A stretch of 15,240 bases of DNA from JBFGWM01 sp041588495. GTDB lineage: Bacteria > Pseudomonadota > Gammaproteobacteria > Pseudomonadales > JBFGWM01. Numbering within the stretch: position 1 is the first letter of the stretch; each line of letters opens with the position of its first letter. The translations under genes were made by a program, and so were the position numbers. Shown here piece after piece: positions 7,878 to 14,595 of this stretch. The stretch is taken from contig JBFGWM010000040.1 of NCBI GenBank assembly GCA_041588495.1, positions 1-15,240 on the forward strand. Reading direction: 5' to 3'. The notes beneath the pieces were generated by a model, which was given only the letters and a program-made list of their open reading frames with translations, was not told the origin of the DNA and did no database searches.

Positions 7878-8513
7878 CTAAAGCCCCCGCCGGTCCATGC
7901 TCTGGCTCTTGCGGCTGAACGCGTGGCCGAGTTGCTGCAGGTAGGCCACCAGCGCCTCCATTTCGGTTTTGCCGGCCACGTCCGCCTGGGCGCTGTTGAT
8001 CTGTGCCTGGGTGTAGGGGACGTTGTAGTGGTCGCGGAACAGTTCCAGCTTGCGCTGGATCAGCTTGCCGTCGAGTACGTTGCGCGCCAGCCACGGAAAC
8101 GCGGGCATGTTCGATTCAGGCACCACGTCACGCGGGTTGATGAGGTGCGCGATGTGCCAGTCGTCGCTGTAGCGACCACCGACCCGTGCCAGGTCGGGGC
8201 CGGTGCGCTTGGATCCCCACAGGAAGGGGTGCTCCCAGACGTGCTCGCCGGCGGTGGAATAATGGCCATAGCGTTCCACCTCAGCGCGCAGGGGGCGCAC
8301 CATCTGCGTGTGGCAGACGTGGCAGCCCTCGCGGATGTAGATGTCGCGGCCTTCCATTTCCAGGGCGCTGAGGGGACGCAGGCCGGGTGCCGGTTTCACG
8401 TGGCGCTCGTCGAACAGCAGGGGGACGATTTCCGCGAGACCGCCGAAACTCACCGCGACCAGGGTGAGTACCGCCATCAGCCCGATATTCTTCTCGATCG
8501 TTTCGTGTTTCAT
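7878..8513 (-). CDS. ccoO: cbb3 oxidase subunit II, monoheme cytochrome c CcoO
   Basis: This 211-residue membrane-bound monoheme cytochrome c hands electrons to CcoN. It has an N-terminal anchor helix (about 10-33), then the periplasmic cytochrome domain with heme motif CHVCH (64-68) directly followed by the family signature TQMVRPLRAEVERYG (69-83). M136 in ESNMPAFPWL is the likely sixth heme ligand. Length is normal for CcoO. The ATG has a GAGGA ribosome binding site about seven bases upstream, and the gene starts 17 bases after the ccoN stop. The call is certain. Confidence 0.97.
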   Translation of the reverse strand: MKHETIEKNIGLMAVLTLVAVSFGGLAEIVPLLFDERHVKPAPGLRPLSALEMEGRDIYIREGCHVCHTQMVRPLRAEVERYGHYSTAGEHVWEHPFLWGSKRTGPDLARVGGRYSDDWHIAHLINPRDVVPESNMPAFPWLARNVLDGKLIQRKLELFRDHYNVPYTQAQINSAQADVAGKTEMEALVAYLQQLGHAFSRKSQSMDRRGL

Positions 8514-8530
8514 GGCGTGTCCTCGGTCCC

Positions 8531-10018
8531 TCAGTGAGCCGGCTGCTGGGCGTGTTCCGTGGCGATCAACGGTTCGGTCGGCCGCGCGCCGCGTATGGTC
8601 ATGAACACGTTGTAGGCCATGACCAGCATGCCGAGCAGGAACAGACCGCCACCCGCCGTGCGAACCGTGTAACCCGGCTTGCTGGCCTCGAGGGCTTCGA
8701 TGAACGTGTAGGTCAGCGTCCCGTCAGCGTTCACGCCGCGCCACATCAGGCCCTGGGTGATGCCGTTGACCCACATCGCCGAGATGTAGAACACGACACC
8801 GATGGTGGCCAGCCAGAAGTGGGTGTTGATGAGCCCGGTGCTGTACATGCCGTTCTTGCCGAACACCTTGGGGATCATGTGGTAGGTGGCGCCGATGGAA
8901 ATCATCGCCACCCATCCGAGTGCGCCCGAGTGCACGTGGCCGATGGTCCAGTCGGTATCGTGGGACAGGGCGTTCACGGTCTTGATCGCCATCATCGGGC
9001 CCTCGAAGGTGGACATGCCGTAGAACGACAGGGACACCACCAGGAAGCGCAGGACCGGGTCGGTGCGCAGCTTGTCCCACGCGCCGGACAGGGTCATCAC
9101 GCCGTTGATCATGCCGCCCCACGACGGCGCCAGCAAAATCAGCGACATCACCATGCCGACTGTCTGTGTCCAGTCTGGCAGTGCGCTGTAATGCAGGTGA
9201 TGGGCGCCGGCCCACATGTAAATCGCGATCAGCGCCCAGAAGTGCACGATGGACAGGCGGTAGGAGTACACCGGCCGTTCCGCCTGCTTGGGCACGAAGT
9301 AATACATCATGCCGAGGAAACCGGCAGTCAGGAAGAAACCGACCGCGTTGTGCCCGTACCACCACTGGACCATGGCGTCGACGGTGCCCGCATAGATCGA
9401 GTACGACTTCCACCCCGACACCGGGATGGCCATGCTGTTGACGATGTGCAGCAGCGCGACGGTCAGGATGAAGGCGCCGTAGAACCAGTTGCCGACGTAG
9501 ATATGGCGCGCCTTGCGCCGCGTGATGGTGCCAAAAAAGACCACCGTGTACGCGATCCACGATGCCGCCAGCAGCAGGTCGAGTGGCCATTCCAGTTCCG
9601 CGTATTCCTTGCTGCTGGTCAGTCCCAGGGGCAGGGTGATACAGGCGCCGACCATGACCGCCTGGTAGCCCCAGAACGAGAACGTGGCCAGGCCGTCGGA
9701 GAACAGGCGCGCCTGGCAGGTGCGTTGTACTGCGTAATACGAGGTCGCGAACAGTGCCGAACCCCCAAAGCCGAAGATCACCAGGTTGGTGTGCAGGGGA
9801 CGCAGGCGACTGTAGGTCAGCCACGGGGTGTCGAAGTTGAGGGCCGGCCACACCAGTTGCGAGGCGATGAACACGCCGATGCCCATGCCCAGCACGCCCC
9901 ACACGACGGTCATCACGGCGAACTGACGGACAACCTTGTAGTTGTAGGTGGTCGTGTCGGTAATCGTGGTCGCCCGGGATGGCGGGGCGGCGGAGATCGC
10001 TTCGGTGGTTTCAGCCAT
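8531..10018 (-). CDS. ccoN: cbb3 oxidase catalytic subunit I CcoN
   Basis: A 495-residue heme-copper oxidase (C family) with about 12 membrane helices. It reduces O2 to water with high affinity and pumps protons. Ligands, read from conserved motifs: H76 (RPLHTN) and H363 for the low-spin heme b; H361 (GHVH) for heme b3; H223 (WWYGHNAVGFF), H273 and H274 (GAHHLHYS) for CuB. Y267, six residues before H273, matches the cross-linked active-site tyrosine of this class. Positions are shifted by a constant 16 relative to the Pseudomonas stutzeri numbering I recall, which supports the assignment. The N-terminal 25 residues are Thr/Ala-rich and variable. An AAGG-type ribosome binding site precedes the ATG. 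It is the first gene of the oxidase operon. Confidence 0.98.
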   Translation of the reverse strand: MAETTEAISAAPPSRATTITDTTTYNYKVVRQFAVMTVVWGVLGMGIGVFIASQLVWPALNFDTPWLTYSRLRPLHTNLVIFGFGGSALFATSYYAVQRTCQARLFSDGLATFSFWGYQAVMVGACITLPLGLTSSKEYAELEWPLDLLLAASWIAYTVVFFGTITRRKARHIYVGNWFYGAFILTVALLHIVNSMAIPVSGWKSYSIYAGTVDAMVQWWYGHNAVGFFLTAGFLGMMYYFVPKQAERPVYSYRLSIVHFWALIAIYMWAGAHHLHYSALPDWTQTVGMVMSLILLAPSWGGMINGVMTLSGAWDKLRTDPVLRFLVVSLSFYGMSTFEGPMMAIKTVNALSHDTDWTIGHVHSGALGWVAMISIGATYHMIPKVFGKNGMYSTGLINTHFWLATIGVVFYISAMWVNGITQGLMWRGVNADGTLTYTFIEALEASKPGYTVRTAGGGLFLLGMLVMAYNVFMTIRGARPTEPLIATEHAQQPAH

Positions 10019-10050
10019 TGCCTTGTCCGTTCACGTGGAGTGGTTTTGCC

Positions 10051-10100
10051 CCGCCCGCGGGATGGATACGGGCGGTAAAAATATCACAACCAAATATAGC
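10051..10100 (-). promoter_or_regulatory. ccoN upstream region: AT-rich promoter window and leader stem-loop
   Basis: The 171 bases between the ABM-fold gene and ccoN hold an AT-rich patch (about 10076-10100) with TATATT- and GATATT-like -10 candidates on the minus strand but no good -35. Between it and ccoN is an inverted repeat CCGCCCG / CGGGCGG (10051-10057 and 10069-10075, 11-base loop) that would form a stem in the ccoN leader. I looked for the FNR/ANR consensus TTGAT-N4-ATCAA that often controls cbb3 operons and found no convincing match. The remaining bases, 10101-10189, show nothing clear. Confidence 0.35.
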
Positions 10101-10189
10101 GGCACTTCCACCGGCCTGCTTGTTCATGCGGCGCGAATTGCGGCTCGTTGCGCGGCGTGCATTGGTTAAACAGCGCGACCCGGCAGTTG

Positions 10190-10474
10190 TCAGTCCGGTT
10201 GCAGGATGGTGATGTTCTCACCGGTCTCCAGCATGGGTTGGATCTGCGCGAGGCACTCGCGGCGCACATCCGATCGGAACCACTGTTCCCAGTCGTTGAC
10301 GTTGCGCCAGGTGCAGAGGACGACCCGCCGCCCCGGTCGGCGCAGGTCGCGCAGGGATTCTCCGGAAATGAATCCGGGCTGGGCGAGCGCATGGGCCAGG
10401 GTGCGCCGCGCGGCTTCCTCGTAGGGCGCTTCCAGTCCCTCGGCAACGATGCGTTCGATGATGACCCGGATCAT
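10190..10474 (-). CDS. Small antibiotic biosynthesis monooxygenase (ABM)-fold protein
   Basis: A 94-residue protein that looks like a member of the dimeric alpha/beta-barrel ABM superfamily. It has an opening beta strand (MIRVIIERIV), then a helix, then the characteristic QPGFISGESLRD (residues 32-43) and a second strand followed by a helix in VVLCTWRNVNDWEQWFRS (51-68). This superfamily includes quinol monooxygenases and IsdG-type heme-degrading enzymes, as well as many proteins of unknown role, and the exact activity cannot be read from the sequence. The frame is open far upstream, but the ATG at 10474 starts precisely at the first fold strand, and the upstream extension overlaps another gene. 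It precedes ccoN on the same strand with 171 bases between them. Confidence 0.8.
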   Translation of the reverse strand: MIRVIIERIVAEGLEAPYEEAARRTLAHALAQPGFISGESLRDLRRPGRRVVLCTWRNVNDWEQWFRSDVRRECLAQIQPMLETGENITILQPD

Positions 10475-10568
10475 GGTTCTCGCGTTTTCCAGGCCGGTTC
10501 GACGGCCCGGTTGCAGGTTTTTCCGAATGCGTGGATCAGGCCCAGGGAGAGTGCCCGGGAGTGATGGC

Positions 10569-10946
10569 TCAGGACTTGTTTGATTCCAGCAGTTCCCGCC
10601 AGTCGCTGATGACGGCCCAGACCACGATCCATTGTTCCGCAACCGCTCCCTGGGCGCGCCAGTTGCGGCTGAAATGGCGGTCGCTCGCGGTGACCATGGC
10701 GTCGTGAATCGCCTGCACTTCGGCAGGTTCCAGGTGGACCTGGAAATAACAGCAGCGGGGGTCGCCCGGGTAGCGGTCCGACTCCTGGTCACACAGGGGA
10801 ATCTGCTGCAGGATGTTCTGCACTTTCAGGGCAAGCGTGGGCCGCACGTCGCGCAGCAGGCGCGCCGTCAGTTGCAATGCGTCGTAACTGAAGACATCGG
10901 TCCGGGACAGGTAATCCCGGTTGACCATCTGATTGACAAGGTACAT
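10569..10946 (-). CDS. Hypothetical 125-residue soluble protein
   Basis: I do not recognise this protein. It is soluble, with no signal peptide or membrane helix, and has a mixed helical composition. A Leu/Arg-rich helix (about 22-50) leads to a cysteine-containing loop (C52, C65, C66), then YFQVHLEPAEVQAIHDAM (67-84). A Trp-rich C-terminus follows, with W96, W106, W110 and W116. The start at 10946 has a poor Shine-Dalgarno sequence; M7 (10928) is an alternative. A TACACT hexamer about 40 bases upstream may be a -10. The 94 bases to the ABM-fold gene (10475-10568) hold no other feature I can identify. It diverges from tusA. Confidence 0.65.
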   Translation of the reverse strand: MYLVNQMVNRDYLSRTDVFSYDALQLTARLLRDVRPTLALKVQNILQQIPLCDQESDRYPGDPRCCYFQVHLEPAEVQAIHDAMVTASDRHFSRNWRAQGAVAEQWIVVWAVISDWRELLESNKS

Positions 10947-11017
10947 TTCAGCACCGCGCGCTGTTTCCCGGCGGGGACGATAAGTGTAGCCCAGCCCTGC
11001 CGGAAACGCCCACGGAG

Positions 11018-11026
11018 TGGTAAAAT
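11018..11026 (+). promoter_or_regulatory. Candidate extended -10 promoter of tusA
   Basis: TGG followed by TAAAAT (11021-11026) matches an extended -10 element, with the hexamer 5/6 to consensus. No good -35 is visible. Transcription would start near 11033, leaving a leader of about 24 bases before the tusA GTG at 11057. This lies in the 110-base divergent gap between the 125-residue gene and tusA. Confidence 0.4.
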
Positions 11027-11056
11027 CCGGGCTTCATTTCAGCGGGGCGGCCTGTC

Positions 11057-11296
11057 GTGTCAGAGCTTCCGGAAACCGAACATTGCCTGGACGCCTGTGG
11101 GCTGTACTGCCCCGAACCCGTCATGCTCCTGCACAACAAGGTGCGCGAGCTGCCGGTTGGCGCGGTTCTCGAGGTGCTGGCCACCGATCCGTCGACCACC
11201 CGCGACATTCCGCGCTTTTGTTCTTTTCTCGGACACGAACTGATTCGCCGCGAGGAACGCGGCGAACGGTACATCTATTACATTCGCAAGGGCTGA
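11057..11296 (+). CDS. tusA: Sulfurtransferase TusA
   Basis: This 79-residue cytosolic sulfur carrier accepts persulfide sulfur from a cysteine desulfurase and passes it on for thiolation of the tRNA wobble uridine, and possibly to other sulfur pathways. The family signature LDACGLYCPEPVM places the persulfide-forming cysteine at C18. The downstream DPSTTRDIPRFCSFLGHEL and the C-terminal YYIRKG closely match the E. coli protein as I know it, in both sequence and length. Translation starts at GTG, with a G-rich GGGGCGG stretch upstream as a possible ribosome binding site. An extra cysteine sits at C14, and C10 precedes the motif. It is transcribed alone and converges with the TetR gene; no rhodanese or DsrE partner is in the window. 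Confidence 0.95.
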   Translation: MSELPETEHCLDACGLYCPEPVMLLHNKVRELPVGAVLEVLATDPSTTRDIPRFCSFLGHELIRREERGERYIYYIRKG

Positions 11297-11326
11297 GGCG
11301 GGGCCGCCCCGGTACCGAAGGTCGGT
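11297..11326. terminator. Inverted repeats between convergent tusA and TetR gene
   Basis: The short gap between the two convergent stops contains GGCGG-GG-CCGCC (11297-11308) and ACCGA-AGG-TCGGT (11314-11326). Either could help end both transcripts, but neither is followed by a T-run and the first has a very small loop. Termination is a guess from position. Confidence 0.25.
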
Positions 11327-11985
11327 CAGTCGCCGGCTGCGCGGGCCTGGCCGAAGCTGAGGACGTTGTCCGCCATGCTCGGGTTTTTCGAGTAGGCGCG
11401 AATGAACGTGATGGACAGTGCATTTACGTGGCGCCGAACCTCTTCAGGGCTCTGCTGGCGCATCGGCAGCACCACCGTCTCGATGATGGAGTGCAGGGCG
11501 CGCGCCATGTCCTCCACCGGGATTGACGGGTCGAAGTCGCCGCTCTGCACGCCGTCACGGATGAGGCGCTCGAGAATGGCCGTGGACTCGCCCTCGAAAT
11601 CGGTGATGACCTTGCGTGCCTCGGGGAGATCCGAGGTGCTGGGGTCCAGCCAGTAACCGGCGACACCGGCGTTGATCTGTGAATCGCTCATCAGGTCTTC
11701 GACACCCGAGAACAGGCTCGTGACCCGCGTCGACGGGGAGCCGGTGTTCAGTGCTTCCGTATACACGTGCGCGCGAATGATCTGCAACAGCCTGCGCAGG
11801 CAGTCGATATAGAGCTGGTCCTTGTTCTCGTAATGCCAGTAAAGCGCGGCCTTGGTCAGGCCTGCGGCCTGCGCCACTTTCTGCATCGAGACACCGTCGT
11901 AACCGTAGCGTCCGAACAGGCGGAACGCTGCAGTCTGGATTTCCTTGAGGGTGTCGCCTTGTTCGTTGGCGGGCTTTCTGGCCAT
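11326..11985 (-). CDS. TetR/AcrR-family transcriptional regulator
   Basis: A 219-residue one-component repressor-type protein. The N-terminal DNA-binding domain has the standard layout: helix 1 at about 11-25 (DTLKEIQTAAFRLFGRYGY), then the helix-turn-helix VSMQKVAQAAGLTKAALYWHY (32-52) and the NKDQL boundary (54-58). The C-terminal ligand domain (about 75-219) is helical and does not reveal its ligand. The frame extends upstream, but the ATG at 11985 is chosen because it has a GGGAGG ribosome binding site and gives a normal N-terminus. A perfect inverted repeat lies 117-146 bases upstream, suggesting autoregulation. No efflux pump or enzyme gene is divergent from it, so other targets would lie elsewhere. 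Confidence 0.92.
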   Translation of the reverse strand: MARKPANEQGDTLKEIQTAAFRLFGRYGYDGVSMQKVAQAAGLTKAALYWHYENKDQLYIDCLRRLLQIIRAHVYTEALNTGSPSTRVTSLFSGVEDLMSDSQINAGVAGYWLDPSTSDLPEARKVITDFEGESTAILERLIRDGVQSGDFDPSIPVEDMARALHSIIETVVLPMRQQSPEEVRRHVNALSITFIRAYSKNPSMADNVLSFGQARAAGD

Positions 11986-12101
11986 GGTCGCGGAGCCTCC
12001 CGGGAGATTTCGCGGATTGTACGTCACCCGGAAGATGAGCGAAAGTTCAATCCGTAACGGAATGCGTGGTTCTCCCAATACGCTCAGAATAACACATTTC
12101 C

Positions 12102-12131
12102 GACCATTCGGTAGTTGTATACCGAATGGTC
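12102..12131. promoter_or_regulatory. Perfect 12+12 bp inverted repeat, probable TetR-family operator
   Basis: GACCATTCGGTA (12102-12113) and TACCGAATGGTC (12120-12131) are perfect reverse complements around a 6-base centre. Each arm also contains the ACC-N4-GGT pattern. The size and symmetry suit a dimeric (or double-dimer) TetR-family operator. It sits upstream of the regulator gene 11326-11985 in the 182-base gap, whose remainder also holds a small palindrome TCCGT-A-ACGGA (12051-12061). The pairing with this regulator is inferred from position. Confidence 0.7.
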
Positions 12132-12167
12132 AATAAGCTCGCGGTGCCATGTGCCTGGCAGGGTCGG

Positions 12168-12857
12168 TCAGCTATCCATGAGGAGTGCGATCGCGGCCAG
12201 TGCCTCGGGGTCGCGGGCCTTGATCTTGTTGGCGATCCGGTGCTGGAAGAAGTACCGGAAGCCGTCCTGCTCCTGGGCGGGATACAGGCAGTCGTCTCCC
12301 GGCAGGACCGGGGTGCTCTCGACCCGCGTGTCGTCCACCAGCATGCCGCGGATGGCGCCGTCATTGTACAGGCGCCAACTCAGCACCTCGACCAGGGTCA
12401 GGGTACGGAAGCCGTTCTGGGTGAACACGGCGTGGGTGCCGAGATTGTCGGGAATTTCCTGGACCACCTCGTCAGGGTCCTCGGATTCGACCTCGTAATA
12501 TTCGGCCGCACTCTCGAGTTCCACGACCTTGTGCGCCGGGGCCTCCCAGAACACGTCATCGATGCCCGGATCGTAATAACCCTCGAAATGCCCGTTCAGG
12601 GGATCGCAGATTTCCGGGCAGGCACAGATGTCCGTCAGCCAGGGCACCATCCCCACCACGCTGCCGTCGGCGCGCAGCCCCCAGCAGAGTATTTTCATGC
12701 TGAACAGCTTGTCGGGATTGGAGTCGTTGCTGTAGAGCATCTCCAGGCCGTCCATCTCTGGAGCGAGCCGGATGTAGCGTTGTGCAGCGGATGCCTGCCA
12801 TGGCTGCCGGGTGAACAGGTCGATGACAGCGGCCTGTCTCGGGGCGGTCGGTTTCAT
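12168..12857 (-). CDS. Hypothetical 229-residue protein with internal duplication
   Basis: I do not recognise this family. The protein is soluble and acidic, with no signal peptide or membrane helix. A cysteine pattern CACPEIC (78-84) lies near the middle of the first half. Two segments are clearly related to each other: residues 56-71 (ILCWGLRADGSVVGMV) and 158-173 (VLSWRLYNDGAIRGML). They share the pattern L-x-W-x-L-x-x-D-G-x-x-x-G-M. A second weaker match, aromatic-rich, lies about 30 residues further on in each copy (HFEGYYDPGI, 90-99; GFRYFFQHRI, 199-208). The ATG has an excellent ribosome binding site, AGGAGGTG at 12862-12869, so good translation is expected. It is transcribed toward the TetR gene but separated from it by the operator region. 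No function is proposed. Confidence 0.85.
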   Translation of the reverse strand: MKPTAPRQAAVIDLFTRQPWQASAAQRYIRLAPEMDGLEMLYSNDSNPDKLFSMKILCWGLRADGSVVGMVPWLTDICACPEICDPLNGHFEGYYDPGIDDVFWEAPAHKVVELESAAEYYEVESEDPDEVVQEIPDNLGTHAVFTQNGFRTLTLVEVLSWRLYNDGAIRGMLVDDTRVESTPVLPGDDCLYPAQEQDGFRYFFQHRIANKIKARDPEALAAIALLMDS

Positions 12858-13013
12858 GGGGCACCTCCTGCATGGTCCGGATGGGCGCCGAGCCCGTGGT
12901 ACCGGTCACGTCCCGGGGGACGACCTTTAAACCTTAGACTCAAGTTCAGTATAGTTAGTTCTGTATGGTGATTTCTCTACATCATCAACTTACTGATAAT
13001 CAACACAAAAATA
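12858..13013. promoter_or_regulatory. Divergent promoter region, AT-rich, with inverted repeat
   Basis: This gap separates the divergent 229-residue gene and the gamma-glutamylcyclotransferase-like gene. Overlapping -10-like hexamers lie at 12948-12953 (TATACT, minus) and 12950-12955 (TATAGT, plus), both with poor -35 partners. On the minus-strand leader side an inverted repeat CGTCCC-GG-GGGACG occupies 12909-12922. Close to the plus-strand start, TTACT-GATA-ATCAA (12990-13003) matches 8 of 10 fixed positions of the FNR consensus, which may be chance in AT-rich sequence. Confidence 0.35.
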
Positions 13014-13469
13014 ATGAATGAATGGTATTTTGCATACGGCAGCAACATGAATCCGGGGCGCATGGAGGCGCGGGGCATGCAGGTCCTCGACGCCTGCCCG
13101 GGGCGGCTGCCCGGGTACCGCCTGGTCTTCGACAAGCGTGCCGCGGATCGCGACGGTATTTCCTATGCCAACATCCGCTGGTCTCCCGGCGCGGTGGTCG
13201 AGGGGGTCCTGTACCGGCTCGTCGATCATGGCGAGATCGCGCGGATGGATGCTTTCGAGGGCACTCCGCGCCTGTACAGCCGGGAAATCTTCAATATCGT
13301 GAGTGCGGGGCGCCCGCAGCCGGCCTGGGTCTACGTGGCCAACCGGGCGATGCTCACGGAGGGCCTGCGTCCCGCGGACTGGTACCTGGAACACCTGCTG
13401 CAGGGGCGTTCGTTCCTGTCAGAGGCGTACTATCAATGGCTTTCCGCGGTGGAAACCACGGCCTCCTGA
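13014..13469 (+). CDS. Gamma-glutamylcyclotransferase-like protein
   Basis: A 151-residue cytosolic protein of the GGCT/AIG2-like fold. Family enzymes cyclise gamma-glutamyl groups to release 5-oxoproline, acting on gamma-glutamyl amino acids or related amides. The substrate-loop signature YFAYGSNM lies at residues 5-12, and the expected catalytic glutamate is E82 in MDAFEGTP. The paired SYANIRWSPGAVVEGVLYRL stretch (50-69) is also typical. Length is normal. The ATG at 13014 must be the start because the signature begins at residue 5 and no better upstream codon exists, yet no Shine-Dalgarno sequence precedes it. The 3' end overlaps the convergent lipoprotein gene by 37 bases. The exact substrate cannot be told from sequence. 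Confidence 0.92.
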   Translation: MNEWYFAYGSNMNPGRMEARGMQVLDACPGRLPGYRLVFDKRAADRDGISYANIRWSPGAVVEGVLYRLVDHGEIARMDAFEGTPRLYSREIFNIVSAGRPQPAWVYVANRAMLTEGLRPADWYLEHLLQGRSFLSEAYYQWLSAVETTAS

Positions 13470-14566
13470 GCTGCGCCCGTGGCGCCGTCGCGGGATGGCA
13501 TCAGCCCGCACTGCCCGAGTACCCGTTGCCAGGCCCGCGTGTGGCCGCGTATCGACGTTTCGAAGCGTTGCCAGTAACCGTCCGGAGTGGCCGGATCCAG
13601 CATCCGCGTTGCGTAGGCGCGGAACCCCTCCGGCGGGGACGCCGCCTGGCTGCGTAGCAGGGCCTCCGCGCTTTCCAACCAGTCGCGACCCTCGCGGTGA
13701 ATCACGCTGAGATAGGGCTGCACCTCGCCCGCGTAGAACTTCATGAACACGTTTTTCAGGATGCGACCGCGCCGGGTGGGCACGCGCTGGGGACACACGC
13801 GCTTCACGTCGGTGTCATCAAGGATTGCGGCCACGTGATCCAGCCAGGTCACCAGCACCTGCATCGACAGGAACAGGCGGCCGCCCGCCGGGTTGAAGTG
13901 CACGGCCCGGTAGTGGGCCTCCATGGCGTCGATTCCCGGCGTGGCCTCTCCGGCGAGGCTGGCGCGGGTGAGCTGGTCGAACCAGGCCAGTTCGCCGGCC
14001 GAGGCGGAGAGGCCCGTTTCCCGCCCGGGTTCGAGAGGCGCGCCGCTGAGAGAGAACAGGGTCTCGAACTCGCTGCTGGCGAAAATCGCGTTCCACACCA
14101 CCCGCGGGAGTTCGGCGGCCTTGGTGTTCAGCGCCTCCCTGATCAGTTGCGAGAACCCGGGGTCCGCTTCGGGAGTGTTCGCCATTTGCAGGTCGCATGC
14201 GCGCAGGGCGCGCAGCATGCGTACCTCGTAATCCAGCTGGCGCGACGGGGGCATCACCCGGCCCAGGGAGGAATTGCGCTCGCTGACCAGGGCCATCATG
14301 TCGCACTCGGCGAGATCGAGAAACTCGAACAGGCCGATGCGCAGGTCGGTGGTGGCCAGGATCCGCTCGCGGCGCGAGGGCAGGGTCGCCGGGGCCGGGC
14401 CCGGGACCGGTTCGGCGGGGTCCCGGTCGAGCACGTTGCCGACCCGGTGCGCGTAGTTTTCGAGCATGTCGCGTACCGGTTCCCGCGGCTGGCAGGCCGC
14501 GATGCAACTCGCGGCGAGCACCCACAGCAGGAGCCGGGCAAGACGGTTGCCGCAATCGGTGTCCAT
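13433..14566 (-). CDS. DUF3080-family lipoprotein
   Basis: A 377-residue predicted lipoprotein of unknown function. The N-terminus has a charged start, a hydrophobic stretch (about 10-23) and a lipobox I22-A23-A24-C25, so C25 should be lipidated. With no aspartate at +2 (Q26), outer-membrane sorting is likely. The conserved block IGLFEFLDLAECDMMALV, continuing into SERNSSLGRVMPPSRQLDYE, matches my recollection of the DUF3080 family in gammaproteobacteria. The frame is open further upstream into the MATE gene, but the ATG at 14566 is chosen because it yields the signal peptide and follows an AAGG-type site. It starts 29 bases after the MATE stop; a small stem (ACCCGC / GCGGGT, 14579-14594) lies in that gap. 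Probably cotranscribed with the exporter. Confidence 0.85.
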   Translation of the reverse strand: MDTDCGNRLARLLLWVLAASCIAACQPREPVRDMLENYAHRVGNVLDRDPAEPVPGPAPATLPSRRERILATTDLRIGLFEFLDLAECDMMALVSERNSSLGRVMPPSRQLDYEVRMLRALRACDLQMANTPEADPGFSQLIREALNTKAAELPRVVWNAIFASSEFETLFSLSGAPLEPGRETGLSASAGELAWFDQLTRASLAGEATPGIDAMEAHYRAVHFNPAGGRLFLSMQVLVTWLDHVAAILDDTDVKRVCPQRVPTRRGRILKNVFMKFYAGEVQPYLSVIHREGRDWLESAEALLRSQAASPPEGFRAYATRMLDPATPDGYWQRFETSIRGHTRAWQRVLGQCGLMPSRDGATGAAQEAVVSTAESH

Positions 14567-14595
14567 GCCTTCAGGATGACCCGCGGGCGCGGGTA

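Noticed and set aside
6837..8537. Long plus-strand open frame (566 codons) opposite ccoOQP
   Set aside because: It runs across three established genes on the other strand and has no family features.
10051..10075. Stem as an intrinsic terminator of the ABM-fold gene
   Set aside because: On the minus-strand transcript the stem is followed by GGCAAAA rather than a T-run, and the AT-rich stretch lies on the wrong side.
8534..10078. Long plus-strand open frame (514 codons) opposite ccoN
   Set aside because: Antisense shadow of ccoN with His/Arg/Gly-rich composition and no recognisable domain.
10475..10792. Longer version of the ABM-fold protein starting at 10792
   Set aside because: The extra 106 residues are low-complexity shadow sequence overlapping the 125-residue gene; the ABM fold begins exactly at the internal ATG at 10474.
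11986..12078. Longer TetR-family protein starting at 12078
   Set aside because: The start at 11985 has a good GGGAGG ribosome binding site and gives a normal TetR N-terminus; the extension is leader sequence.
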